This document shows positions 42,681 to 51,781 of a stretch of 64,000 nt of DNA, in pieces (position 1 is the first letter of the stretch; each line of letters starts with the position of its first letter). This stretch comes from Hydrogenophaga sp. (GTDB taxonomy: Bacteria > Pseudomonadota > Gammaproteobacteria > Burkholderiales > Burkholderiaceae_C). The position numbers and the translations under genes are program-made. The DNA lies in contig NZ_JAHCKK010000005.1 of the NCBI RefSeq assembly GCF_026125825.1, forward strand, positions 1 through 64,000. Reading direction: 5' to 3'. The notes below the pieces were generated by a model that saw only the letters and a program-made list of their open reading frames with translations, had not been told where the DNA came from and made no database searches.

Positions 42681-42694
42681 CTAATACTTAGATT
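42681..42694. promoter_or_regulatory. Candidate NrtR site 2 (with a half-copy at 42712)
   Basis: CTAATACTTAGATT, identical to site 1 except for one base. A partial copy, CTAAGATT, follows at 42712-42719 and merges into the small inverted repeat GATTC-AAAAA-GAATC (42716-42730), just ahead of a possible -10 box TATACT (42739-42744) for the nicotinamidase gene. Confidence 0.6.
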
Positions 42695-42778
42695 ATCGGT
42701 CTTGCTCAAGACTAAGATTCAAAAAGAATCAAAGTAGGTATACTGAGGCCATCGGCACCTGCCACGCGGAGGACGGAC

Positions 42779-43594
42779 ATGCGCACCCAGCTCCTGATCA
42801 TCGACCCCCAGAACGACTTCTGTGACATCGAGGGCGCAGCGCTGCCGGTGGCCGGTGCGCGTGAAGACCTGCGGCGGCTGGCCCGCTTCATCGACGCGCA
42901 CACGGCGCGCCTGAGCGACATCACGGTGACGCTGGATTCGCACGCGAGCGTGGCGGTCGAGCGCACCACCTTCTGGCTGACCCGCGAGGGGCAGGCCGTG
43001 GCGCCGTTCACCTTCATCACGGCCGCGGGCGTGAGGGCTGGCGACCACCGCCCGCGCGATGCCCGCCTGACCGGCCAGGTCGTGGCCATGCTCGATCAAC
43101 TGGCCGCCGCGGGCAAGGACGGCATGGTGGTGTGGCCGGTGCACTGCGTCACGGGCACCTGGGGCCACAACATCCAGAGCGATCTCGCCGACAGCCTCGC
43201 CGCCTGGGAAATGGCCCACCAGCGCGCGGTGGCCAAGGTGCTCAAGGGGGCGTACCCGCTGAGCGAGCACTTCGGCGTCTTCGAGGCCGACGCGCCCGTG
43301 GCGTCGGTGCCGGGCACCCAGTTCAACCGCGAGCTGGCCGCGTCATTGGCCGACGGGGCCGACGTCGTCGCGTTCGCCGGTCAGGCATCGAGCCACTGCG
43401 TGGCCGCGAGCTACGACCAGTTCATGCGCTTCCTGGCCAGCGCGCCGGCGTTCGCGCCGCAGGTGGTGCTGCTGCGCGACTGCATGAGCCCGGTGCCCGG
43501 CTTTGAAACCCTGGCCGAGCGCCTCTTCGACAGGGCGCGCTCGGCCGGCACCCTGGTGCTGAGCGTGGACGAGTTCGCCGCGCGCATTCGCTGA
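42779..43594 (+). CDS. Nicotinamidase-like cysteine hydrolase (isochorismatase family)
   Basis: A 271-aa hydrolase, longer than PncA of E. coli. [12 protein letters not shown] gives the catalytic Asp9, [13 protein letters not shown] the metal-region His, and [16 protein letters not shown] the nucleophile Cys207. It would convert nicotinamide to nicotinate, the substrate of the following PncB. The ATG at 42779 lies after GGAGG. The stop overlaps the TGATG of an alternative pncB start. Long versions such as this are common with NrtR; amidase specificity rests on context. Confidence 0.87.
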   Translation: MRTQLLIIDPQNDFCDIEGAALPVAGAREDLRRLARFIDAHTARLSDITVTLDSHASVAVERTTFWLTREGQAVAPFTFITAAGVRAGDHRPRDARLTGQVVAMLDQLAAAGKDGMVVWPVHCVTGTWGHNIQSDLADSLAAWEMAHQRAVAKVLKGAYPLSEHFGVFEADAPVASVPGTQFNRELAASLADGADVVAFAGQASSHCVAASYDQFMRFLASAPAFAPQVVLLRDCMSPVPGFETLAERLFDRARSAGTLVLSVDEFAARIR

Positions 43595-43620
43595 TGCCGG
43601 ATCAAGACAAGGAGCACGCC

Positions 43621-44844
43621 ATGGGCACTGCCACCGACACCCCCCCAGCGGCCGAGCCGGCGTTCTCGCCCGTCGTGACCTCGCTGCTGGGCACCGACCT
43701 CTACAAGTTCACGATGCTGCAGCCCATGCTGCACTCGATGCCGGCCAACCAGGCGGAGTACCGCTTCGTGTGCCGCAACCCGCCCGGCTATCCCTTGAGC
43801 GAGATCCGGGAGGAGGTCGAGCGCGAGATGGCGCACCTGTGCACCCTGCGTTTCAGCGAGGACGAGCTGCAATACCTGGGCGGCCTGCGCTACATGAAGT
43901 CCGACTTCGTCGACTTCCTGCGCATCTTCCAGCTCCAGCACCGCTACGTGACGGTGGGCGCCGAAGGCGAGCACCTGGTCATCGTGGCCAAGGGGCCGCA
44001 GATCCATGTGATGTTCTTCGAGATCTTCGTGCTGGCCATCGTCAACGAGATCTACTTCCGGCGCCTGTCCACGCCCGAGGTGCTGGCCGAAGGCCGCCGG
44101 CGCCTGCGCGAGAAGATTGCGCTGCTGCGCACCGTCGGCGCCCGGCGCCAGCACCCCTTCGAGTTCTTCGACTTCGGCGTGCGCCGCCGCTTCTCGGCCG
44201 CCTGGCAGGAGGAGGTGGTGGCCACGTTCGCGAAAGAGGTGCCCGGGTACTTCAAGGGCACCTCCAACGTGTACCTGGCCAAGAAGTACGGCCTGGTGCC
44301 GATCGGCACCATGGCGCACGAGTACCTGCAGACCTTCCAGGCCATGGGTGTGCAGCTCAAGGGCTTCCAGAAAGCCGCGCTGGAGACCTGGGTGCAGGAG
44401 TACCGCGGCGACCTGGGCGTGGCCCTGACCGATGTGGTGGGCATGGACGCCTTCCTGGCGGACTTCGACCTGTACTTCGCCAAGCTTTTCGATGGCCTGC
44501 GCCACGACTCGGGCGACCCGGTGGTGTGGGGCGAAAAAGCCCTGGCGCACTACGAGCGCCTGAAGATCAATGCCCACACCAAGCGCCTGGTGTTCTCCGA
44601 CGGGCTGGACCTGCCGAGCGCGATCGGCCTCTACGAACACTTCGCCGACCGCATCCAGACCGGCTTTGGCATCGGCACCAACCTCACCAACGACATGGGG
44701 CTGCGGCCGCTGAACATCGTGATGAAGCTGGTGAGCTGCAACGGGCAGCCGGTGGCCAAGCTCTCGGACTCGCCGGGCAAGACGATCTGCGACGACGAGA
44801 CCTTCCTGGCCTACCTGCGCCAGGTGTTCCGCATCGCGGCCTGA
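43621..44844 (+). CDS. pncB: Nicotinate phosphoribosyltransferase
   Basis: A 407-aa enzyme joining nicotinate and PRPP to nicotinate mononucleotide with ATP use, the entry step of the Preiss-Handler route. [17 protein letters not shown] at the N terminus, [15 protein letters not shown] and [18 protein letters not shown] are the standard motifs, and NLTNDMG closes the active site. AAGGAG six bases before 43621 selects this ATG over one at 43594 that would overlap the nicotinamidase gene. Together with the amidase and NrtR this is a complete, regulated NAD salvage unit. Confidence 0.95.
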   Translation: MGTATDTPPAAEPAFSPVVTSLLGTDLYKFTMLQPMLHSMPANQAEYRFVCRNPPGYPLSEIREEVEREMAHLCTLRFSEDELQYLGGLRYMKSDFVDFLRIFQLQHRYVTVGAEGEHLVIVAKGPQIHVMFFEIFVLAIVNEIYFRRLSTPEVLAEGRRRLREKIALLRTVGARRQHPFEFFDFGVRRRFSAAWQEEVVATFAKEVPGYFKGTSNVYLAKKYGLVPIGTMAHEYLQTFQAMGVQLKGFQKAALETWVQEYRGDLGVALTDVVGMDAFLADFDLYFAKLFDGLRHDSGDPVVWGEKALAHYERLKINAHTKRLVFSDGLDLPSAIGLYEHFADRIQTGFGIGTNLTNDMGLRPLNIVMKLVSCNGQPVAKLSDSPGKTICDDETFLAYLRQVFRIAA

Positions 44845-44884
44845 GGCGCAGCGCCGCCCCGCGACCGCGGTGGGTGTGCGACTG

Positions 44885-44903
44885 AATTCCACTCCTTGGA
44901 ATT
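44885..44903. promoter_or_regulatory. Palindrome AATTCCA-N5-TGGAATT, left copy (candidate IclR operator)
   Basis: A perfect 7+7 palindrome with spacer CTCCT, 98 bp upstream of the tctC at 45002. The same arms with the same 5-bp spacer recur at 51757-51775 directly before the IclR-type gene. IclR-family operators are commonly such interrupted palindromes of 13-20 bp. Confidence 0.75.
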
Positions 44904-45001
44904 GGGGTGGTGCGCGCCCAGGGCAGTCGACCTAAGCTCCGCACAGGTGCGCACGGGGACGCCGTGCGCCCGTCCATACCCAGAACCGGAGACACAGACA
45001 C

Positions 45002-45997
45002 ATGAGCCACCCACTTCCCTTGTCGCGCCGCCGCTTCAGCGCTGCGCTCGGCGCCAGCCTCGTCCTGCCGTTCGCGGCGCCAGCGCAAGCCCAGGCGCAG
45101 GCCTTTCCGAACAAGCCGATCCGCATCCTGGTGCCGTTCGCGGCCGGCGGCCCGACCGACCTGATGGCGCGCGCCGTGGGCAAGAACCTCTCGACCTCCA
45201 TGGGCCAGCCGGTGATCATCGAGAACAAGCCCGGTGGCGGTGGCGTGATCGCCATGGGCGAGGTGGCACGCGGTCCGGCCGACGGCTACACGCTCGTGTT
45301 CCCGTCCATCCTCGCGGTGACCAACCCCGCGCTGATGGCCAATTACCCATTCGACACGCTGCGCGATTTCGCGCCGCTGACGGTGGTGGGCTACATCCCG
45401 CATGCGCTGGTGGTGCGGCCCGATTTCCCCGCCAAGGACCTGCAGGCCCTGGTGGCCATGGCCAAGGCCGCGCCCGGCAGCGTCAACTACGGCTCCTCGG
45501 GCAACGGCACCTCGGCCCACCTTGGCGCCGCGCTGTTCGCGCAGCGCGCCGACATCAAGGTCACGCACGTGCCCTACCGCGGCGCGGCCCCGGCGGTGCA
45601 GGACCTGCTGGGCGGCCAGATCCAGTTCATGTTCCTCGACATGAGTTCCGCGCTGGCGCAGATCAAGACCGGCAAGCTGCGCGCGCTGGCCGTGGCCCCC
45701 GCCAACCGCTTCGCGGGCCTGCCCGAGGTGCCCACCGTCGCCGAGCAGGGCTACCCGGGGTTCAACGTGCACGGCTGGTACGGCCTCTTCGCCCGCAGCG
45801 GCACGCCCGCGCCGGTCATGCAGACGCTGTACGCCGAGGTGAAGAAGGCGCTGGCGTCGGCCGAGATCCGCGAGCTGTTCCAGAACTACGGCATCGAAGC
45901 CGGGGGCATGCCACCCGAGGACTACACCGAGATCGTGCGCAAGGACCTGGCCATGTGGAAGCGCACGGTGGACCAGCTTCAGATCACACTGCAATAA
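45002..45997 (+). CDS. Bug-type periplasmic solute-binding protein (TctC family)
   Basis: A 331-aa exported protein. The leader PLSRRRFSAALGASLVLPFAAPAQAQA has a twin-arginine-like RRRF, so Tat export is possible. Mature start FPNKPIRILVPFAAGGPTDLMARAVG and ENKPGGGGVIAMGEVARGPADGYTL are the two ligand loops. The leader sequence GGAGACACAGACAC supplies the ribosome site. It is followed 4 bp later by a D-2-hydroxyacid dehydrogenase gene and preceded by the IclR-type palindrome, so it likely captures an organic acid that induces this regulon. No membrane partners are nearby. Confidence 0.93.
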   Translation: MSHPLPLSRRRFSAALGASLVLPFAAPAQAQAQAFPNKPIRILVPFAAGGPTDLMARAVGKNLSTSMGQPVIIENKPGGGGVIAMGEVARGPADGYTLVFPSILAVTNPALMANYPFDTLRDFAPLTVVGYIPHALVVRPDFPAKDLQALVAMAKAAPGSVNYGSSGNGTSAHLGAALFAQRADIKVTHVPYRGAAPAVQDLLGGQIQFMFLDMSSALAQIKTGKLRALAVAPANRFAGLPEVPTVAEQGYPGFNVHGWYGLFARSGTPAPVMQTLYAEVKKALASAEIRELFQNYGIEAGGMPPEDYTEIVRKDLAMWKRTVDQLQITLQ

Positions 45998-46001
45998 ACT
46001 C

Positions 46002-46979
46002 ATGATCATCGCGATTCCCGACGACTACCAGGACTGCGTGCGGCAGCTGGACTGCTTCGCCCAACTCGCCGGCCACGAGGTGCGCATCTTCAACGACTCG
46101 GTCAAGGGCACCGAGGCGCTGGCGGCGCGCCTGGCCGATGCCGAGGCCATCGTGCTCACGCGCGAGCGCACGCGCATCGACGCGGACTTGCTCGATCGCC
46201 TGCCCAAGCTGCGCCTGATCAGCCAGACCGGCAAGCTCGCGGGCCATGTGGACCTGGCCGCCTGCACCGCGCGCGGCGTGCTGGTGGCCGAAGGCAGTGG
46301 CGCGGGGTCGGCCACGGCCGAGATCGCCTGGGCCCTGGCGCTGGCCAGCCGGCGCCACCTGGTGAGCGAAGCCAACCGGCTGCGCCAGGGGCAGTGGCAG
46401 GGGCACCTGGGCCAGCAGCTCTGCGGCCAGCGCCTGGGCGTCTGGAGCTACGGCCGCATCGGCCGGCAGGTGGCGGGCTACGGGCGCGCTTTCGGCATGA
46501 AGGTGTGGGTGTGGGGCCGCGAGGCCTCGACCGCCGCCGCGCGCGCCGACGGCTTCGAGGTGGCGCCCTCGCGCGACGCCTTCTTTGCCCAGAGCGATGT
46601 GATCAGCCTGCATGTGCGGCTCCACGCCGAGACGGTGGGCATCGTCACGGCCCAGGACCTCGCCCGCATGAAGCCCACGGCGCTGCTGGTCAACACCAGC
46701 CGGGCCGAGCTGATCGAGCGCGGTGCGCTGGTGCACGCCCTGTCGCAGGGCCGGCCCGGTTTTGCCGCGGTCGATGTCTACGAGGAGGAGCCGGTGCTGG
46801 GCGCGGACCACCCCTTGCTGCGCCTGCCCAACGCGCTGTGCACCCCGCACATCGGCTATGTGGAGAAGGACAACTACGAGCGCTACTTCGGCATCGCCTT
46901 CGACCACATCGTGGCCTACGCGCAAGGCCGCCCGACCGGGGTGCTCAACCCCGAAGCCAGGACAGCAGCAGCGGGTTGA
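46002..46979 (+). CDS. D-2-hydroxyacid dehydrogenase family protein
   Basis: A 325-aa NAD(P)-dependent oxidoreductase. The nucleotide-binding loop reads LGVWSYGRIGRQVAGYGRAFGMKVWVW (G-x-G-x-x-G is altered to W-S-Y-G-R-I-G). The catalytic Arg is in VNTSRAELIERGAL, the Glu in YEEEPV and the His in CTPHIGYVEKDNYERYF. The substrate is a D-2-hydroxy acid or the matching 2-keto acid. Start is 4 bp after the tctC stop. Its 3' end overlaps the convergent alpha/beta hydrolase gene by 35 bp. Confidence 0.9.
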   Translation: MIIAIPDDYQDCVRQLDCFAQLAGHEVRIFNDSVKGTEALAARLADAEAIVLTRERTRIDADLLDRLPKLRLISQTGKLAGHVDLAACTARGVLVAEGSGAGSATAEIAWALALASRRHLVSEANRLRQGQWQGHLGQQLCGQRLGVWSYGRIGRQVAGYGRAFGMKVWVWGREASTAAARADGFEVAPSRDAFFAQSDVISLHVRLHAETVGIVTAQDLARMKPTALLVNTSRAELIERGALVHALSQGRPGFAAVDVYEEEPVLGADHPLLRLPNALCTPHIGYVEKDNYERYFGIAFDHIVAYAQGRPTGVLNPEARTAAAG

Positions 46980-47781
46980 TCGCGTCGGCCCGCTCGTACT
47001 GCACCCAGTGCCCGGCACCTGCCACGGTGCGGGTGTGGGCATCGCGCAGGGGCGCGGCCAGCGCGGCGGCGATGGTGGCGGGTTCGGCCGTCACATCGTG
47101 TTCACCCCAGGCCAGCAGGGTCGGCCCGGCGCAGCGGGCCAGCGCGTCGGCCAGGCCGCCGGCGCGCGAAATCTCCTTGCTGCGAAAGCGCGTGCGCACG
47201 CAGGCCTCGGTGTGCACGCGCAGCGCGAGCGCATCGATCTCGTCGGGCGCGCCGCTGAGCATGTGCATGGCCAGGTTGTGGCGCATGGCGCGCTCCACGG
47301 CGGGCGCGTCGCCCGCGCGCCAGGCGGGCTTCCAGTTGACCAGTTCGCCCCGGGGCCGGCGCGGCCCCTGGTGCCCGCCGCTGCCCAGCAAGGCCAGGCG
47401 CCGCACCTGCGGCCGTTGGGCGGCCAGGTGCGCGGCCACCAGGCCGCCGAAGGAGAAGCCCACCAGTTGCAGCGGCGTCTGTGCGCCGATCAACGCGTCC
47501 AGCGTGGACCGCGTGGGCGCCAGCAGCGAGGCCAGGCCTTCGCCTTCGGGCGCGTCCGAATCGCCGAAGCCGGGGAGGTCGGGCACCCACACCGTGTGTT
47601 GTCCGGCCAGGGCCTCGATGTTGCGCACCCAGTGCAACCAGCTGCCATGGCCGCCGTGCACCAGCACCACCGGCGTGCCGCTGCCGAAGCCGCGCCAGCA
47701 GACCTGGCCGCCGGCCCATGCCACGCGCTCGGTGCGGGCCTGCGCCGACAGGGTGTCGATCAGGGCCGCGTCAGTCCGCAT
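46945..47781 (-). CDS. Alpha/beta hydrolase
   Basis: A 278-aa alpha/beta hydrolase. VLVHGGHGSWLHWVRNIEAL holds the oxyanion loop, LVGFSFGGLVAAHL the nucleophile serine, and the late LLAWGEHDVTAEP and VAGAGHWVQYERA the acid and His. It resembles esterases and C-C or CoA-thioester hydrolases of catabolic clusters. Its start overlaps the acyl-CoA synthetase end by 11 bp, so it is the last gene of the minus-strand IclR-regulated operon. Substrate unknown. Confidence 0.88.
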   Translation of the reverse strand: MRTDAALIDTLSAQARTERVAWAGGQVCWRGFGSGTPVVLVHGGHGSWLHWVRNIEALAGQHTVWVPDLPGFGDSDAPEGEGLASLLAPTRSTLDALIGAQTPLQLVGFSFGGLVAAHLAAQRPQVRRLALLGSGGHQGPRRPRGELVNWKPAWRAGDAPAVERAMRHNLAMHMLSGAPDEIDALALRVHTEACVRTRFRSKEISRAGGLADALARCAGPTLLAWGEHDVTAEPATIAAALAAPLRDAHTRTVAGAGHWVQYERADAINPLLLSWLRG

Positions 47782-49870
47782 GCGCGAGCACCACCACGCC
47801 GTCGGCCGCCTTCACGCCCTGGCCTTCGGGCAGCACGAACACCGGGTTGATCTCGGCCTCGATCAGGCGCTCGCCGAGCTGCGCGGTCATCTGGGAGAAC
47901 GCGACGATGGCCGAGACCAGGGCCTCGACGTCGGCCTTGGGGCGGCCCCGGTAGCCGTCGAGCAGGGGCCAGGTCCGCAGCTCGCGCAACATGCCGTGCG
48001 CCACCGCCCGGCTCAGGCCGCCTTGCGGGGGCAGCATGCGCAGGGTGGTGTCCTTGAACAGCTCGGCGGTGATCCCGCCCATGCCCAGCAGGATGGCGGT
48101 GCCCAGCGCATCGCGGTGCATGCCGAGGATGAGCTCGGTGCCTCCCGAGACCATCTCCTGCACCAGAAAGCGCGTGGGCTTCACACCGGCCCGGGCCTGC
48201 ACCTCGTCGGCCATGCGGGTCAGGCGCGCGCCGATCTGCCCGGGTGCGACGCCGACGGCCACGCCGCCCACGTCGCTCTTGTGCGTGATCTCGCCGGTGA
48301 GGATCTTCAGCACCACGCGCTCGCCCAGCGCGCGCGCGGCCTGCTCGGCCTCGGCGGGTGAGCCCACCACGGTCTCGGCGGTGCAGGGGATGCCAAAGCG
48401 CGTGAACAGCCGCTTGCACTCGGCTTCGTCGAGCGAGCCGCCGCCGATGTCCTGCACCGCCACCGGGGCGCCCGGCGGCGCGGCGGCCGGTTCGGCCCAG
48501 CGGCGGGTTTGCAGCATGCTGTTGAGGGCCACGCTGCAGCTCTCGGCGTCGGCGAAGGCGGGCACGCCGCGCTGCGTCAGCAGGGCGGCCACCTGGGGCG
48601 CGTGCGGGCTCACATAGGCGATCACCGGCTTGTCGCTCAGCGGCAGGCAGTCCTGGATGGCGTTGGCCATCAGCTCGGGCATGGCCAGGCTGGACGAGCC
48701 CACGATGATGGTCAGCGCGTCGTAGCTCGGGCTCTCCAGCAGGGCGCGGATGGCGCCGCGCAGCAGCTCGGGTTGCAGGCCGGCCAGCGTCACGTCGATC
48801 GGGTTGCGGTCCAGCGCGGCCTGGTCGCCGGTCTGCAGCGCGCGCAGTTTCGCGGCGGTGGCCTCGTCGGGCGGCGGGGTCTCCAGGCCCGAGACGCCGT
48901 AGCTGTCCGACACCAGGGTGCCGGCGCCGCCGGTGGAGGTGAGGATGGCCACGCGCGGGCCGCGCAGCACGCGGCCGGTGGACAGCGCCGCCGGAATGTC
49001 CAGCAGGTCGCTGAAGGTCTGCGCGCGGATCACGCCCACCTCCTTGAAGAGCGCGTCGTACATGCGGTCGGCGCCCGCGAGCGCACCGGTGTGCGACACG
49101 GCGGCCTGCGCGCCGGCCTCCGAGCGGCCGATCTTGAACGCCACCACCGGCTTGCCCGCGCGCGCCGCCTTCAGCGCGGCCTGGCGGAAGCGTTCCGGAT
49201 GGCGCACGCTCTCCACGTACAGCGCGATGACCCGCGTGGCCTCGTCGTCGGCCAGGTGGTCCACGAAATCGGCGAGGTCCAGGTCCACCTCGTTGCTGGT
49301 GGAGATCAGCTTGGACAGCCCGATGCCGCGCGCTGCCGCGCGCGAGAGCAGGGCGCCCAGGATGCCGCCGCTTTGCGAGACCACGCCCACCGGGCCGGCG
49401 GGAAAGTGGTCCATCTCCAGCGCGCCGCTGGCCGAGAGGACGATGTGGTCGGTGAGGTTGACCAGGCCGATGGTGTTCGGCCCGAGGATGCGCATGGAGC
49501 CCGCGGCCTGGCGCAACTGCGCCTGGCGGCGCGCGCCTTCCTCGCCGGTCTCGGTGTAGCCGCTGGCCAGCACGATGGCCGCGGCCGTGCCGCGCGCGGA
49601 CAGGTCCGACACGGCCTTGTGCGCGCGCTCGGCCCCGAGCAGCACGATGCCCACGTCCGGCACGGCCGGCAGCGAGGCCACGTCGGGATAGCAGCGCAGC
49701 CCGTCGATGTGGTCCACGCGCGGGTTGATCGGGTAGATGTCGCCGGTGAAGCCGTGCTTGCGCAGATAGGCCACCGGGCGGCCGGCGGTCTTGCCCGCGT
49801 CGGCCGAGGCGCCGATGACGGCCACGCTGCGCGGCTGCAGCAGCCGGGAAATGGGAGACAAGGGCGTCAT
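47771..49870 (-). CDS. Acetate-CoA ligase (ADP-forming)-type acyl-CoA synthetase
   Basis: A 699-aa single-chain enzyme. An N-terminal CoA-binding Rossmann domain (VAVIGASADAGKTAGRPVAYLRKHGF) is followed by succinyl-CoA-synthetase-like flavodoxin domains, with VSQSGGILGALL and VSHTGALAGADRMYDALFKEVGVIRA containing the phosphohistidine, and a C-terminal ATP-grasp domain from about 480 on (FTRFGIPCTAETVVGSPAEAE ... LVQEMVSGGTELILGMHRD). It makes an acyl-CoA from an acid, ATP and CoA. Next to an enoyl-CoA hydratase and a hydroxyacid dehydrogenase it probably activates the acid imported by the Bug proteins. Confidence 0.92.
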   Translation of the reverse strand: MTPLSPISRLLQPRSVAVIGASADAGKTAGRPVAYLRKHGFTGDIYPINPRVDHIDGLRCYPDVASLPAVPDVGIVLLGAERAHKAVSDLSARGTAAAIVLASGYTETGEEGARRQAQLRQAAGSMRILGPNTIGLVNLTDHIVLSASGALEMDHFPAGPVGVVSQSGGILGALLSRAAARGIGLSKLISTSNEVDLDLADFVDHLADDEATRVIALYVESVRHPERFRQAALKAARAGKPVVAFKIGRSEAGAQAAVSHTGALAGADRMYDALFKEVGVIRAQTFSDLLDIPAALSTGRVLRGPRVAILTSTGGAGTLVSDSYGVSGLETPPPDEATAAKLRALQTGDQAALDRNPIDVTLAGLQPELLRGAIRALLESPSYDALTIIVGSSSLAMPELMANAIQDCLPLSDKPVIAYVSPHAPQVAALLTQRGVPAFADAESCSVALNSMLQTRRWAEPAAAPPGAPVAVQDIGGGSLDEAECKRLFTRFGIPCTAETVVGSPAEAEQAARALGERVVLKILTGEITHKSDVGGVAVGVAPGQIGARLTRMADEVQARAGVKPTRFLVQEMVSGGTELILGMHRDALGTAILLGMGGITAELFKDTTLRMLPPQGGLSRAVAHGMLRELRTWPLLDGYRGRPKADVEALVSAIVAFSQMTAQLGERLIEAEINPVFVLPEGQGVKAADGVVVLAHAD

Positions 49871-49877
49871 GGGGCGT

Positions 49878-50672
49878 TCATTCCTTGGGCGCGGCCTTGT
49901 TCAGGAAGGCCATCACCGAATCGCGGTGCTCGGTGCTGGTGTAGCAGATGCCCTGCGCCTGGCTGCCCTGGGCGAACACCTGCTGCGCCGGCAACTCGAA
50001 GGTCTGGTTCAGGATGGTCTTGCTCAGTGCCAGTGCCGTGGCCGAGCCCTGGCTGAGCTCGCGCGCCCAGGCCTGGGCGTCGGCCAGCAGGCGGTCCGCC
50101 GAGGTCTTGCGGTCCGCGATGCCGAGCGAGAGTGCCTCGTCGGCATCCACCTTGCGGCCGGTGAAGATCAGCTGCTTGGCCATCGGCAGGCCCACGCGGC
50201 GCGGCAGAAAGTACATGCCGCCGCCGTCGGGCACGATGCCGCGGTGGATGTACGACCAGGTGAAGCTGGCCCACTCGCTGGCCATCACGAAGTCGCAGGC
50301 CAGGGCGGTGTCCGCGCCCAGGCCGGAGGCCGCGCCGTTGACAGCGGCGATCACCGGCTTGGGCATGGTGTGCAGCAGCATCTGCGTGTGGTGCACGCGC
50401 TGCTGCCGGTGCCAGCCGTTGAAACCCACTTCGCCCGCCGGGGCGTTCATGCGCTTTTCCATGCCCGCCACGTCACCGCCCGCGCAGAAGCCTTTGCCCG
50501 CGCCGGTGAGCACCAGCGCGCGGATGGCCTTGTCGGCCGCGACCTGCTCCAGTGCGTGGATGAACTCGGCGCGCATGGCGTCGCTCATGGCGTTGCGTTT
50601 CTCGGGCCGGTTCAGCGTGAGCGTGGCGATGCCGGTGTCAACCTGCAGATCGATCAGGGGAGGCGTGGACAT
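49878..50672 (-). CDS. Enoyl-CoA hydratase/isomerase family protein
   Basis: A 264-aa crotonase-fold protein. GAGKGFCAGGDVAGM is the first oxyanion-hole block and AVNGAASGLGADTALACDFVMASEWASF the second. In the catalytic region the sequence is RGIVPDGGGMYFLPR, with Asp in place of the second catalytic Glu of enoyl-CoA hydratase 1 (the D-G-G form found in many isomerases and hydratases of aromatic pathways). It lies 7 bp before the acyl-CoA synthetase gene and 21 bp after tctC, in one operon. Confidence 0.92.
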   Translation of the reverse strand: MSTPPLIDLQVDTGIATLTLNRPEKRNAMSDAMRAEFIHALEQVAADKAIRALVLTGAGKGFCAGGDVAGMEKRMNAPAGEVGFNGWHRQQRVHHTQMLLHTMPKPVIAAVNGAASGLGADTALACDFVMASEWASFTWSYIHRGIVPDGGGMYFLPRRVGLPMAKQLIFTGRKVDADEALSLGIADRKTSADRLLADAQAWARELSQGSATALALSKTILNQTFELPAQQVFAQGSQAQGICYTSTEHRDSVMAFLNKAAPKE

Positions 50673-50693
50673 GGTGGGTTCCAGAGGGAGAGG

Positions 50694-51671
50694 TCAGTTC
50701 GAGGTGATGTTGTTTTCTTTGACGATCTTGCGCCAGCGCGCTTCTTCGGCGCGCACATAGGTCTCCAGTTCGGCGGGCGCGCCAGCGCTGATCACCAGGC
50801 CCTCCTGCTCGACCTTCTTGCGGAACTCGTCGGTGGACACGGCCTTCTTCGCGGCGGCGTTGAGCTTGTGGATGACATCGGGCGGCGTGCCGGCGGGCGC
50901 GTACAGGCCGTACCAGCTCTCCATCACGTAGCCGGGGATGGTCTCCGCGATCGTGGGCACGTTCTTGAGCACCTGCGAGCGCTCGGCCCCGGTCACGCCC
51001 AGCGCGCGCAGCTTGCCGCTCTCCAGGCCCGAGGACACGGCGGTGGCGGTGCCGAAGATCATGTCCACCTGCCCACCCATCAGGTCGGTGAGCGCGGGGC
51101 CCGCGCCGCGGTAGGGGATGTGCTTCATCTGCACCTTGCCGAGGTTGTCGAACATCTCGCCGGCCAGGTGCGCCGAGGTGCCGTTGCCCTGCGAGGCGTA
51201 GTTGAGCTTGCCCGGGTTGGCGCGGGCCGCCTCCAGGACGTCCTTGACGGACTTGTACGGGCTCTCGGCGCGCACCACCAGCACGTTGGGGCCCTTGCCG
51301 ATGAGGATCACCGGCGCAAATGCCTTGTCGTTGTCGTAGGGCAGCCTGGGCATCAGGCTGGGGTTGACCGCGTGCGCGAAGGTGGAGATCACCAGCGTGT
51401 AGCCATCGGCCGGGCTCTTGGCCACCAGGTCGGTGCCGATGATCGTGCCCGCGCCGGGCTTGTTCTCGATCACCACCGTCTGGCCCAGCTCCCTGGACAT
51501 GCCCAGGCCCAGGGTGCGCGCGATCAGGTCGGTGCCGCCGCCCGGGGCGAAGGGCACGACCAGGCGGATCGGCTTGTCGGGGAACTGGGCCAGCGCGGCG
51601 GTGGCGGCCAGCGCCGCCGACACGAAGAGAAGGCTCATCCGCGCTGCGGCGGTTCGACGGGAAAAGGGCAT
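50694..51671 (-). CDS. Bug-type periplasmic solute-binding protein (TctC family)
   Basis: A 325-aa secreted protein. Signal peptide MPFSRRTAAARMSLLFVSAALAATAALA, then QFPDKPIRLVVPFAPGGGTDLIAR and ENKPGAGTIIGTDLVAKSPADGYTL. The ATG at 51671 is chosen because GGAGACAACC, the leader typical of the tctC genes here, lies directly upstream; in-frame codons further upstream would span the operator. First gene of the minus-strand operon that continues with enoyl-CoA hydratase, acyl-CoA synthetase and hydrolase. Together with the tctC at 45002 it gives two binding proteins under one regulator. Confidence 0.93.
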   Translation of the reverse strand: MPFSRRTAAARMSLLFVSAALAATAALAQFPDKPIRLVVPFAPGGGTDLIARTLGLGMSRELGQTVVIENKPGAGTIIGTDLVAKSPADGYTLVISTFAHAVNPSLMPRLPYDNDKAFAPVILIGKGPNVLVVRAESPYKSVKDVLEAARANPGKLNYASQGNGTSAHLAGEMFDNLGKVQMKHIPYRGAGPALTDLMGGQVDMIFGTATAVSSGLESGKLRALGVTGAERSQVLKNVPTIAETIPGYVMESWYGLYAPAGTPPDVIHKLNAAAKKAVSTDEFRKKVEQEGLVISAGAPAELETYVRAEEARWRKIVKENNITSN

Positions 51672-51756
51672 GGTTGTCTCCGGTAGGGCCATGGGGAAAA
51701 CGGTGTTCTTCTCAGGGAAGCATGCTACGGTCGATGCTTCCCGGCCGCACCCCTTC

Positions 51757-51775
51757 AATTCCAATCAGTGGAATT
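51757..51775. promoter_or_regulatory. Palindrome AATTCCA-N5-TGGAATT, right copy (candidate IclR operator)
   Basis: Identical arms to the copy at 44885, spacer ATCAG. It ends 6 bp before the IclR-type ATG and lies 86 bp upstream of the divergent tctC. Binding here could repress the regulator gene by covering its start and at the same time control the divergent operon. Confidence 0.75.
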
Positions 51776-51781
51776 CCGCGC

